Shown here piece by piece: positions 46,456 through 57,401 of a stretch of DNA of 64,000 nt. Location of the stretch: positions 22,382,921 through 22,446,920 of the forward strand of contig OZ005601.1 of the NCBI GenBank assembly GCA_963930655.1, written 5' to 3'. The position numbers and the translations under genes were made by a program. The notes under the pieces were generated by a model. The model was not told the origin of the DNA and ran no database searches. It worked only from the letters and a program-made list of their open reading frames with translations. The first letter of the stretch is position 1, and every line of letters begins with the position of its first letter. Source of the DNA: Myrica gale (taxonomy: Eukaryota > Streptophyta > Magnoliopsida > Fagales > Myricaceae).

Positions 46456-47427
46456 TGACTTACCTGGGGAGACGGACAAGGCAGTGGAGGATTGGGACAA
46501 AACCTGGTGAATTAAGTCTTTTACTTCAGCTGCAGTGAGAGAAGTGGACTGAGATGGAGACTCGGGAGCAGAAGTAGCAGAAGAGGCGACCGCAGTAGTC
46601 TGAGAAGCTTGTTGCTGTGTATAGGACTTGAACTTGCGGCATTCATCGATGACGTGACCATTACATTTACACCACTTGCAAAATCCAGTTTTGAAAGAAG
46701 AATGCCCGGCGACTGATGAAGGAGTACCACGAGAAGTAGTGACAAGAACCATATCAGGTGATTGTAGCTTCATAGTGGAACGACGAGTTTCCTCAGATAT
46801 GAGTTCAGAGACTGCAGCATCCAAAGACGGAAGTGGCTGACGGTGAAGAAGAGAGGCTCGAGTAGATTCAAAATCATCCCGAAGAGCCATCATGAAGTGC
46901 ATAAACTTTCGTCGATCAAGCCAGGCAGCAAAGGTTTGAATGTCTTCAGAAAATTCAAATTTTGGATCTGCAGCAGACAACTGTTCCCAGATATGATTAG
47001 TCTGAGAATAGAAATCAGCAATAGACTGACCTGATTCTTGCCTCATCTGATACAATTTAGTTTCAAGTTGAAACTCCAAGGAAGCATCATAGGTGCAATT
47101 ATATCTCTTGGCCAGAAAATCCCAAGCGACTGCAGCATTTCCAAGTCTTGGAAGAAAACTATTGATGGACGGAATAGAAGTGTTGATGAACCAGGACAAT
47201 ATTTTGTAATGAATATTATCCCATTCTTCCAGACGAGTTGCAAATGTCTCTTCTTTCTCATCTTTATTCTGGACTGGTTTAGGTATTGTGCCAGTCACAT
47301 AACACCATAATCGACGACCTTTCAAGAAAACTTCCATATTTTGGGCCCACATACTATAGTTGGAGCCATCTAACATTACCTCAATAGGACGAACAATCGA
47401 ATCGAGGTGTGATACAGATTGAGACAT
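45406..47427 (-). other. 673-codon open frame spanning a Copia-gag/Gypsy-gag junction
   Basis: The frame begins with a Copia-type gag (residues about 10-320: RPIEVMLDGSNYSMWAQNME, knuckle CKWCKCNGHVIDEC) and, without interruption at about residue 324 (nucleotide 46455), continues as Gypsy gag (ITWWDQLMINKRR), knuckle CFRCQGRAHIASQC and a protease-like part (IIDGGSCTNVAS). At the junction the Copia text is SVSPGKS, which in its family normally precedes the Copia protease. The two families never share a gag naturally, so this frame records a recombination or insertion between two elements. It is described as it stands; no function is claimed. Confidence 0.85.
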
Positions 47428-48240
47428 ATTGAAGCTTCAAATGCAAAAAACAGAGGTCAAAAGTCAACGGTCAACGGTCAGAGTCAACGATCAAGAGTGA
47501 GTCAACGGCGACGGTCAAAGATGACGTGGCGCGGACATGGACTAATGATGACATGGCGGAAGCTGGTGTGTAAATAAGGCTGGCGTGGCGCTGACGTGTC
47601 TAAGGCTGACGTGGCTAGGGCTGACGTGGACCGACGACAAGAGATACTGCACGTGGGGGCGCGTGGACGGCGCGACAGGACGCTTGGGAGGCGTGTGTGG
47701 GCGTGTGTGAGGTCGTATGACGGTCTTCTCAGCGGATCTGAATTCCTCTCCGAAATATCTTTCCAATGGTATGGGTACCTTAGTGAAAGACAATCTAAAC
47801 AGTGCAAAATCGAGAAAGGAGAGAGAGGCGGCGGTGCGGGAGGCAGAGAACGGCAGAGGTTCTTTCACGAGAGAAAGTCTCGTACCTTGGAAATCTTTTT
47901 CTGGGCTTACTGGTCCAGATTGGACTGCATAAAGGCTGAAAAGAACTCCAAATAACAGCTACCTTCAGAATAAAGAGCACCTGAAATTTGCCAGAAGAAC
48001 GCCGAAAAATTGTCAGAAAGACACTAGAAGGATCTTACAGACCACAAGTCTGTGCCTCTGATACCATGAAGAAAAAGAGAAGAGAGAAGAAGTGTGGAAA
48101 TATTTTGTATATTTCTGTGTTTATAAACTGTACATAGAAGGACCTATTTATAGGTGAATAGGGCCAAAATACAAAAGGAATACAATAAATAAAATCAGCA
48201 TCAAATCAGCATATTAGAGAATATGCCAAATGAACCAATA
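46456..48240 (-). mobile_element. 5' part of a Ty1-Copia element joined to the Gypsy element
   Basis: On the minus strand an LTR-like stretch (about 48240-48076) with a TATAAATAGG box is followed by TGGTATCAGAGGC at 48075-48063 (initiator tRNA-Met primer site), a leader of about 640 bp, and a gag starting MSQSVSHLDSIVRPIEVMLD at 47427. The DGSNYSMWAQNMEVFLKGR motif is the UBN2-type gag of Ale/Retrofit-like Copia elements. Protease, integrase and RT of Copia are absent: the element passes directly into Gypsy gag. Truncated fossil. Confidence 0.75.
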
Positions 48241-48861
48241 GAAATCCTGTACTCGAGAAATCGGGGACTACGGGTCGAGGGATTTGACAATACTCCTAGC
48301 GTCTCACAACATCGAAGGTTGCTCCAGCCTAGGGGGCCGTTATGTCGCTACCAACCCTGGTATCCAAATTTTGTCCCTAGTTCCCTTTTACTCTTTGTTT
48401 TCTTAGATCAGAATACCCACTCTACTCTCTCTCACCTCTCAAAACCCCAGAGCATCTTCTCAAAACCTTCGACCTTTGCTCTCAAAATTCTCTTCCCTTT
48501 TCTTTCAAAGATATCTCTGTCTCTACCCAGATTTCCATACCAACTATTCTCTTGTCTTCCCAAATATTGCTGTCCTATAATCTTTTAATTTTCCTTCCTC
48601 CCCTTACAATCTATTCCCTTACAATCTACTGCTCTTGTGTTCTTCTGCTTTACTCTGGTAATTTTCATCTTTTTACTTTCCTGCTTGTAATCTGTTTGTG
48701 CTTTTTCTTTTTTCTTTTTTTAAAAAATAAAATAAAATCTACGATATTACTATTATTGCCTACTTGAATGGTTCTATTTGCTTTTTGTTCACATTTTAAT
48801 ATCATTCATACATATTAGATCTTGTTCGCATATAGCATTTTAATATCATTCATACATATTA

Positions 48862-49169
48862 GGGGTATGTTCGTTTTCACCATATTTTCAGGATTCTAAG
48901 TATATTCACAATTCTACCACCGAACATATTCAGAATTCAAACACAAAAACCAATACATTTTACACAATCTCCAACAACTTTTTAATTTTTTATTCAATAT
49001 AAATTTTCTCTCTCTATACCTTTTCACATAACTCCAATACTTTTTTATTAAACAATTACATCAAATCATTTCTCTCTCCACTTTACACAAACACAAATAA
49101 AACACTATTCAACATAAAAATTCACAACTTCTCTAAAATCCTACATTTTTTCTCAAAACGAACATCACC
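48862..49169. mobile_element. Tourist-like MITE inside the caulimovirid leader
   Basis: Ends GGGGTATGTTCGTTTTCA and, inward from the right, GGTGATGTTCGTTTTGAG. The flanks are ...CATATTA on the left and TAGATCTTGTTC on the right. An uninterrupted copy of the same site, CATATTAGATCTTGTTC, is present 44 bp upstream in a tandem duplicate (48792-48835), so the insertion added this block at a TA or TTA target. That fits PIF/Harbinger-type MITEs. Confidence 0.72.
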
Positions 49170-49214
49170 TAGATCTTGTTCCATTTGGTATCAAAGCCAC
49201 ACGTGTATATTTTT

Positions 49215-49217
<3 letters not shown>

Positions 49218-49270
<53 letters not shown>
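49218..49270. repeat. (AT)n microsatellite
   Basis: About 26 AT units, just after the caulimovirid primer site. Confidence 0.95.
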
Positions 49271-49273
<3 letters not shown>

Positions 49274-50103
49274 TCATTCATTTCCCATATCTAAGCATAC
49301 TTTTGATTGTCCAATGATTTTGTTTAAAATATTGTTAATAGTTATTGCCTATCTTTAAAATGTTATAATTCACCTAGAACCGTTGGATTAGCTATGAAAA
49401 CTAGGTGGACATTTGATCGAACCTAGTTGTTGTGACCCGTTTTAAGATAAATGATATCTCTAAACAATAATTTAAACATGTTTAAACGATCAAATAGTAA
49501 GCTTAGTATGACAAGTGGAAGTATGGCAAGTGGCAGCATTAATAACAATGCATCATCCTCATCTCATCTTAATACTGATGATTATCATATTTCTTTAGGA
49601 GATAACAAGCCATTGAATAATTGGGTTATACCCAAAGTCAAGGACTCACATTTTTACAAACATTCTACATTTTCATTTCATATTGACTATGCAATCAAAA
49701 CTATTGAACAATTGATACCCAATGGCAAAGAATATGAATGATTACATCTCATAATATACCGACATGATAAAAACACATCATCCCAAGGTTTTAAATACAT
49801 GCATATGAGTTTAGTTCAAATAGCTGCTACACCTTTAACTCATGATGATTTGAATGCATCTGTCCTTCTCTATTTACAAGATGGACAACATAACCGATTT
49901 CAAAGCTCTTTACTTGGAATTTTTGAGTCCTCTCTGGATCAAGGACATATATATTTCAATTGCTATCCATGTTTTCCTCTTTCTTTAGCTGATACAACCA
50001 TTTTGTGTTCTCAAATTTTGAACATCAAATCTTTCGGCTATGATAGATGGAAGGTGCTCAATACCTTGTTGTCATATGCCGGCTCCATTATAAACTCATG
50101 AAA

Positions 50104-50645
50104 ACTCAATTAATATTTTGGAAGATGTATTTCTAATTTACTCATGCTTGGAGGGTTGTTCCAAGCTTTGATATTTATACCCCTCTCTTGTTGTGGAAAG
50201 ATATATACATATTTGAGTGTTTATACAATTTGAGCCTTAGGCTATTTTGAAGAAGAATTTTCTCTACAAACTCTTATCCTTCGTTCCATTTCGATAGGTG
50301 GCGAGTTCTTGCTCTATATCTCGTGTTGGATTACATTGGGTGGTGATTTCTATATCCCTTTGTGTTCTACTTGGGTGATGAGCTTATCTATCTGAGTGTG
50401 TGAGTTATGGTGTATTTCTGAGTGTTTTCCCGACATTCTACAAACACCCCGAGATACCTATACATCAATTCGACGTCTCATTACTATTTCAAGGTGTCTC
50501 TCTATCCTAGGTTATCACTTCCCGAGGTCTCCAATACTATTTCTGAGGTCCCCATTACTATTTTCGAGGTGTCCATTTCTCTCATTCCAAAAATTCCGAT
50601 GTGTTCACGAGGTGTCCCTCGCTTTCCCCGGTTAACCCCGGTATC
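50104..50645 (+). repeat. 5' LTR of the Gypsy element (truncated start)
   Basis: It aligns with 55560-56013 from CTCAATTAATATTTTGGAAG to CCCCGGTATCA. The first 100 bases or so seen in the 3' LTR are absent; caulimovirid sequence abuts instead. It also carries a block of about 90 bp rich in GAGGTGTCC units that the 3' copy lacks. Confidence 0.88.
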
Positions 50646-53600
50646 AAGTGGTATCAGAGCTTTCGGTTGTCCTGGCGGGTCGTTGTTGTCGTGGGCCAAA
50701 TGTTGACTCTCCTCCAACTCGTGAAAGAGATCTCCATGAAGTTGAAATTGCAGATCTAAGGGGACAGTTACAAAAACTTCAGCTACGTCTTGAGCATTAT
50801 GAGCCTTTTAATTCTCATCATGGTTCGGATGGTGAATATTCTCATCATGAGAATGAAAATCCTTTCTATCGTGATCGAAGTGATGCATCATCCGAAGAAG
50901 ATGTGCATCATCGTCGTCGTCGTAATCAAAGAAACTATGAAGTTCAATGAGATCAACTTGATGTGAGAATTGGTTACATTTGGTGGAGCGAATCTTTGAT
51001 TATAAGGAGGTGCCAGAAGAAAGAAAGGTGAAACTTGTTGCATTAAAGTTGAAGAAATATGCTTCTCTATGGTGGGAGAATTTAGAGAAGCAGCGTGATC
51101 GAGAGGGAATAAGTCATATTGCTACTTGGGAAAAGATGAGAAAAGTTCTTAAGCAAAAATTTTACCGGATAATTACCGACAAGATATTTTCATTAAGTTC
51201 CACAATTTTAAGTAAAAGGATCATTCGATGGAAGAATATACTGCGGAGTTCGAGCATCTCATGATGAAGTGTGATGTGGCGGAGCCAGAAGAGCAAACTA
51301 TCGCTCGCTATATTGGTGGACTAAGATTGGAGATTGACAATATTGTTCAATTACAACCATATTGGACTTACAACGATATTGTAAAGCTAGCAATGAAGGT
51401 GGAAAAACAGCAAAAGGAGGCTCATGGAAGTAGGCCGCGATTTGGAGCAAAGGATGGTCATTCTAACCAATGGAGCTCTTTAGTCCCTAAAGTTTCAGCA
51501 CCAAAGTTTTCAGTAAACAAAGCAAATCCTCAACTCCCAAAGAATGAAGGAGGATCGAGTTCAATTTGCCAAAATCCTAATTATCATAAGTGTTTTAAAT
51601 GCCAAGGATTTGGTCATATTGCATCTGATTGTCCAAACCCCAAAGTGGTGACTCTTTTTGAAGAAGAATGGATGGACGAAGGCGATGAAGAGGAACCAAC
51701 GGAGAACTATGTCAAAGACAAGGAAGATGAAGATGTCACTTATGTCGACGTTGGAGAATCACTTGTTGTTCGAAGAAGTTTGAGTTCAGTCCATGAAGAT
51801 TGTGATGAATGGCTGCGAACAAACATCTATCAAACAAGATGCACTTTCTATGGCACAAGGTTTGTGATATTATCATTGATGTTGGAAGTTTTGAGAACAT
51901 GGTGGCTGAAGACATGGTGAAGAAGCTGAAATTTAAGACACAACCACATCCTCAACCTTACAAGCTTACGTGGTTTCGAAAAGGAAACGAGGTGAAGGTA
52001 AATAAACGCACTCTTGTTCAATTCTCTATTGGCAAGAATTGCCTATGGATGCTTGGCATTTACTTCTTGGTAGACCATGACAATATGATTGAAAAGTTAT
52101 TCATGACATGTTCAAGAACTTATGATTTTGTCAAAGATGGAGTAAGGATCATTTTGGGTCCTTTGCGTTTGGAGAGATCTCCAAAACCTTATAAAGGATA
52201 GAGAAATAATATACTCTCTATATGTTGAAAAGGAATTGGTGTGTTCTAACAATGTTTGCGCTCTTGTGGTAATGGAAGAAAATTAAGAAGTGCTCTTATT
52301 ATGCAATCCCTTCTTGAGGAATTCCTTGATGACATCCTCAAAGAAATTCCATATGGTCTCCCTCCTATGAGAGACATTCAACATTGCATTGATCTTGTAC
52401 CAGGTTCCATCATTCCAAACAAAGCAGCCTATAGGATGAGTCCTAAGGAGAATGAAGAATTGCAAAGGCAAGTTGGGGAGCTTTTGGCTAAAGGCTTGGT
52501 GAAAGAAAGCATAAGTCCTTGTGTTGCCCCAGCACTTCTTGTACCAAAGAAGGATGGAACATGGCGGATATGTGTTGATAGTAGAGCGGTTAACAAGATT
52601 ACCATCAAATCTCGTTTTATTCCTCGCCTTAATGATCTTCTTGACCAAATTCACGGTGATTCTATATTTTCAAAGATAGATCTTCGGAGTGGTTATCATC
52701 AAATTCGAATGAGGCTGAGAGATGAATGGAAGACCGCTTTCAAAACTCGAGATGGTCTTTATGAGTGGATGGTTATGCCTTTTGGGCTTTCTAATGCTCC
52801 TAGCACCTTCATGTGCCTTATGAATCATGTCTTTAAATCTTTCATTGGGCTTTTTATCTGTTGTCTACTTTGATGATATCTTGGTGTACAACAAGCATAA
52901 GGAGCAATACTTGGAACATCTTCGGCAAGTGTTCACAACTCTACGAGAGCAAAAGTTGTTTGTCAATTTGAAGAAATGTCATATCTTTACAGATAGCCTT
53001 ATTTTTTTAGGCTATGTGGTGTCTAGCAAAGGGATAAAGGTTACCATCAAATCTCGTTTTATTCCTCGCCTTAATGATCTTCTTAACCAAATTCGCGGTG
53101 ATTCTATATTTTCAAAGATAGATCTTCGGAGTGTTATCATCAAATTCGGATGAGGCTGGGAGATGAATGGAAGACCGCTTTCAAAACTCGAGATGGTCTT
53201 TATGAGTGGATGGTTATGCCTTTTGGGCTTTCTAATGCTCCTAGCACCTTCATGTGCCTTATGAATCATGTCTTTAAATCTTTCATTGGGCTTTTTATTT
53301 GTTGTCTACTTTGATGATATCTTGGTGTACAACAAGCATAAGGAGCAATACTTGGAACATCTTCGGCAAGTGTTCACAACTCTACGAGAGCAAAAGTTGT
53401 TTGTCAATTTGAAGAAATGTCATATCTTTACAGATAGCCTTATTTTTTTAGGCTATGTGGTGTCTAGCAAAGGGATAAAGGTGGATCCTAGCAAGATTGA
53501 AGCAATGACGACTTGGCTTATACCGAGGTCGATTCATGATATTAGAAGCTTTCACGGTCTCGCATCATTTTATCAAAGATTCATCAAAGGATTCAGCTCT

Positions 53601-55460
53601 ATCATTGCACCCATCACCGAGTGCTTGAAGGGAGGAATTTTCAAGTGGACCAGTGAAGCCGAGAATCTTTTCCTTGCCAAATTTTGACATTTTGTTCAAA
53701 GTTGATTGTGATGCTTCCAACATTGGCATTGGTGCAGTATTTAGGGAAGAAGGAAAGCCTATTGCCTTCTTTAGTGAAAAGTTAAGTGAGTCTCACAAAA
53801 AATATTCGACTTATGAAAAATAATTCTATGCTATTGTTCGAGCCTTGCATCATTGGAGCCATTATCTCCTTCTTAAGGAGTTCATCTTATGCTCGGATCA
53901 TGAAGCCTTGAAGTATTTGAATAGCCAACGAAAACTCAATTCCCGACATGTCAAATGGAGTGAGTTTTTACAATCATTTTCCTTTGTTTTCAAGCATAAG
54001 ACTGGTGTACAAAATCAAGTGGTTGATGCTTTGAGTCGTCGACATTCCTTGCTTTCTGCTATGCAAGCTAATGTTTTGGGCTTTGAATTGGTGAAAGAGC
54101 TTTACAAGGAGGATCCCTACTTTGCCAAGGTATGAGAATAATGTTCTAAGGGTCCTTCTCACTCATTTTTATTAAAAAATGGTTATCTTTTCAAAGGCAA
54201 TCAATTGTGTATTCCACATTGCTCTTTGAGGAATGACATTATCATTGAAGGTCATGGTGGTGTACTTGCTAGTCACTATGGTAGAGATAAGACGCTTTCT
54301 CTTATCAAAGAAAATTTCTATTGGCCAAAAATGGAACGAGATGTTATGAGACATGTGGAGTGTTGTAGAGTTTGTCACATTGTCAAGAGTCATGGCCAAA
54401 ATACTGGGTTATACACTCCACTTTTAATTCCTAATTTACCTTGGGTAATGTAAGTATGGATTTTGTTGTGGGTTTGCCAAAGACTCAATGGAACAAAGAT
54501 TCAGTTTTGGTGGTTGTTCATCGCTATTCAAAGATGTCACATTTGATTCCTTGTAGCAAGATTCTTGATGCTTCTCAAGTGGCAGATCTCTATTTTCGAG
54601 AAGCTCATGAGTCAGTTTTGGCGCACTCTTTGGAGGAAACTTGACAATTTAGTACAACTTTTCATCCTCAAACCGATGGACAAACTGAAGTTGTCAATCG
54701 AAGTTTGAGAAATTATTGAGGAGCTTTATTGGTAAGAATATTCGTCAATGAGATTTAATTCTTGTACAAGCCGAGTTTGCTTATAATCGTTCCACTAGTA
54801 AAACTACGGGTTGTAGTCCATTTGAGATTGTCTATGGTCAGAATCCTATTAGTCCTTTGTACTTGACTCCACTTTTCTACTACTCATCAATTTAGTGCTG
54901 ATGCCGAGGAAAGAGTGAAGAACATTAAGAAGTTGCACGAACAAGTTCGAGATCGGAATCTCAAGCAAACTGTGAAGTACAAGAAGCAAGCCAACAAATT
55001 TCAAGGAAGGTGATTTGGTATGGATTCATCTAAGGAAAGAACATTTTCCGGAAGGAAGACATGCTAAGCTTAGACCTAGAGCCGATGGTCCCTTCAAGGT
55101 GCTTCAACGCATTGGTGGTAATGTGTATAAAATTGAACTTTCAGGGGAATACGTAGTTTCAGCCACCTTTAACGTCTCTGACCTGTCCACATTTTATGAA
55201 GAAGAACATGACTAGCTAGCCTCGAGCTCGAGTCTTTTCCAACCAAGGCAGCATGACACAGGTGTGGTCAGCATAAAAGCTGAAGATTGAAATTAAAGTC
55301 TGGAATCATTTACGAAGGGTTTCTATTCGAGCTATAGCTTGTTGGAAATCTCTACAAGTATAGTTTCTATCGCATCAAGCGGCGTACAATGTGGAGTTTG
55401 CTGGACTTAGTTATGGTTAAATTAGTTTATGGAGGTCAGGCTGGCAACTCAGTACGAGGT

Positions 55461-56013
55461 GTTGCAAATTTTGGATGAATTTGAAATTTTTATATTGTTC
55501 TTTTGGATTTTCAATGTGTCTTTTCATTTCCCTAAGAGTCTTTTATGTTTCTTACATCTCAATTAATATTTTGGAAGATGTATTTCTCATTTACTCATGC
55601 TTGGAGGGTTGTTCCAAGATTTGTTATTTATACCCCTCTCTTGTTGTGGAAAGATATATACAGATGTGAGTGTTTATACAACTTGAGCCTTAGTCTATTT
55701 TGAAGAAGAATTTCCTTTACAAACTATTATCCTTTGGTGCATTCCGATAGGTGGTGAGTTCTTGCTCTATATCCCGTGTTAGATTATATTGGGTGGTGAT
55801 TTCTGTCTCCTTTTATGTTCTACTTGGGTGGTGAGCTTATCTATCAAAGTGTGTGAGTTATCGTGTGTTTCAGAGTGTTTTCACGACATCCTACAAATAT
55901 CCCGAGATACTCATAGATTAATTCGAGGTCTCATTACTATTCCGAGGTGTCTCTTTATCTCGAGTTTTCACTTCCCGAGGTGTCCAACGCTTTTCTCGGT
56001 TAACCCCAGTATC
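55461..56013 (+). repeat. 3' LTR of the Gypsy element
   Basis: It probably starts TGTTGCAAATTTTGG after a short purine tract (TACGAGG) and ends CCCCAGTATCA. The start is inferred from the TG rule. Confidence 0.8.
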
Positions 56014-56449
56014 AACATGTAGTAGGAGATCCCGAGTGGTAGTTTTTTAGAAGGTTACTAGTTGTGGGGTTATCGAATAAATAGTGATCTGGAGCCTTTG
56101 GTAGTGAATCTCTTGTTAATTGTGTGATTTTTATATTTTAGAGTAGTGCTCTTACTAATCTTTTGGATTTCATATTTTCATATGTTATGGTTGCGTTGTG
56201 AGTGTGGTTTTTTATTTTTAAAAGGTGGAATAAATTTTTTCTCTTATGTTTTCTTGGTTGGGAAAATTGCTTGTAAGTAGGGTGAAAAGTCCCATTTTTC
56301 AAAAGGAACTCTATCCGTTTGGACTTTTGGGATGAGGCGTTACGAAGAAACTGTGTGGTCGAAAACAGCGGTTAGCGCAAAAAAATCGTGATTTTAGGGT
56401 TTGGGGAAGAAGATAGGTGAAACACACCATTTCACTAAAAATTTCAAAT
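56014..56449. other. Intergenic DNA, nothing recognised
   Basis: No coding similarity or repeat ends seen. Confidence 0.3.
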
Positions 56450-56830
56450 CAACTAAAACAAGTTTAAATAAACTAAACCTTCACTACAATAACCAAATGC
56501 GTAAAGTGCCTTAATGGTGAAGCTGCAAAAACCCTCATCTCCAGTGCAATGGTTTGAATCCTCGAGCTGGCCTAGCTTAGTGGTAATTTTCTCAGCATAA
56601 GATACAATATTAGAAGTAGACCAAGGGCAATGGTAAAAAACCACCTCTAATAGCTATGTCAAAATTAATCTTAACCACAACATAAGGAGAAGGAGGCGAC
56701 TCCACAACAAGCTACTCTTGAGCAAGACCATCCAAGCTCGAGTGTGATTAGAGTAGACTCGACAAACTTGAGAAACAAAAGCAGAGTGGTCCAAAAAAAG
56801 GGTAGCCATGAGCCCTTAAGTTGCGCTGCA
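56450..56830 (-). mobile_element. Short LINE tail fragment
   Basis: On the minus strand SPPSPYVVVKINFDIAIRGG resembles the start of the LINE RNase H domain (PP---VKINFD-A). Little else is readable. From 56831 to 57139 the DNA is AT-rich and loosely inverted, perhaps another MITE. Confidence 0.35.
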
Positions 56831-57139
56831 GCCAAATAATACACAAATTTGAGTGCCATGAATTTACTTTTTGTCCAAAAATTTACGAGTTTGTAAATGC
56901 AAACCATGATAAAATTTTCATACTATTTCAACATTTTAGTTTGCAAACACAATTAACACAACCCCAAATAAAATTATACTTCTCTATTCAATTTTTCATA
57001 AACTGTCACAAAATTATACTTTTCTCTCCATACTTTTTTCACTACTTTCTCACAAAACCCAACAACACTACATTCTCCTCTATTTTTACAACATTCCATG
57101 AATATTTACACTAGTTACAGTTTGCAAAAGCCCCCAAAA

Positions 57140-57401
57140 TATCTAACATATTTGTCACCTCACCTTTGCCCTAGAGTCCTATAAGTTTGACTACTTTAAT
57201 ATGCTTTTTCATTTTTTCACTTTTCTAGCGACTAATTTCCTTTCCCCACCTCTTTTAGTTTAGTAGTTCACTTTTTTTAATTTGAGTTCTTCCATCCCCA
57301 CTACCCACACTACTGCACGCATGTGAGACCTCAAGCACTACAATCTAGAGGGAATTAAATACCACTGGTTTTGAGAATGATCCAAAGAAGCGCGCGCTTT
57401 G
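57140..57401 (+). pseudogene. BCAT paralogue fragment 3: 5' flank and first 25 bases of exon 1
   Basis: The flank matches that of fragment 1 (TATTTGTCACCTCACC, TTCTTCCATCCCCACTAC, CATGTGAGACCTCAAGCACT, ACCACTGGTTTTGAGAATGA). An ATG at 57377 opens MIQRSARF, parallel to IIQRRAHF of fragment 1. The exon is cut after 25 bases by the 3' end of the LINE at 57402. Unlike fragment 1 it has the initiator ATG and lacks the Tourist-like MITE. Confidence 0.75.

Larger units (their letters stand above)
48420..50101 (+). mobile_element. Endogenous caulimovirid (pararetrovirus) fragment with movement protein
   Basis: The primer site TGGTATCAAAGCCA at 49186-49199 matches the initiator tRNA-Met site that opens caulimovirid genomes. 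Downstream at 49451-50101 lies sequence of the 30K-type movement protein: WVIPKVKDSHFYKHSTFSF, then MHMSLVQIAATPLTHDDLNA, SSLLGIFESSLDQGHIYFNC and LNIKSFGYDRW. These match the VQIA--PLT--GLN, SLLG--ESSL--GP--F and LNI-THGY pattern of petuvirus- and florendovirus-like sequences. Upstream, 48420-48860 is pyrimidine-rich leader-like DNA. The fragment is broken, carries a MITE and an (AT)n run, and ends abruptly at a Gypsy LTR. Confidence 0.7.
50104..56013 (+). mobile_element. Ty3-Gypsy retroelement with both LTRs
   Basis: Order on the plus strand: 5' LTR (truncated at its start), primer site TGGTATCAGAGC at about 50649, gag (ERKVKLVALKLKKYASLWWE; MEEYTAEFEHLMMKCDV; knuckle CFKCQGFGHIASDC at 51.6 kb), protease-like region, reverse transcriptase (52.3-53.6 kb, [12 protein letters not shown]), RNase H (CSDHEALKYLNSQRKLNSRH), integrase (54.2-54.8 kb) and a C-terminal [16 protein letters not shown] segment, then the 3' LTR. 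It is broken at several places and includes internal duplication, so it is not expected to be active. In a 155-bp stretch I compared, the LTRs differ at roughly 7-9 positions, suggesting an age of a few million years. Confidence 0.92.

Noticed and set aside
49176-49358. Frame with a long Ile-Tyr repeat
   Set aside because: Translation of the (AT)n microsatellite.
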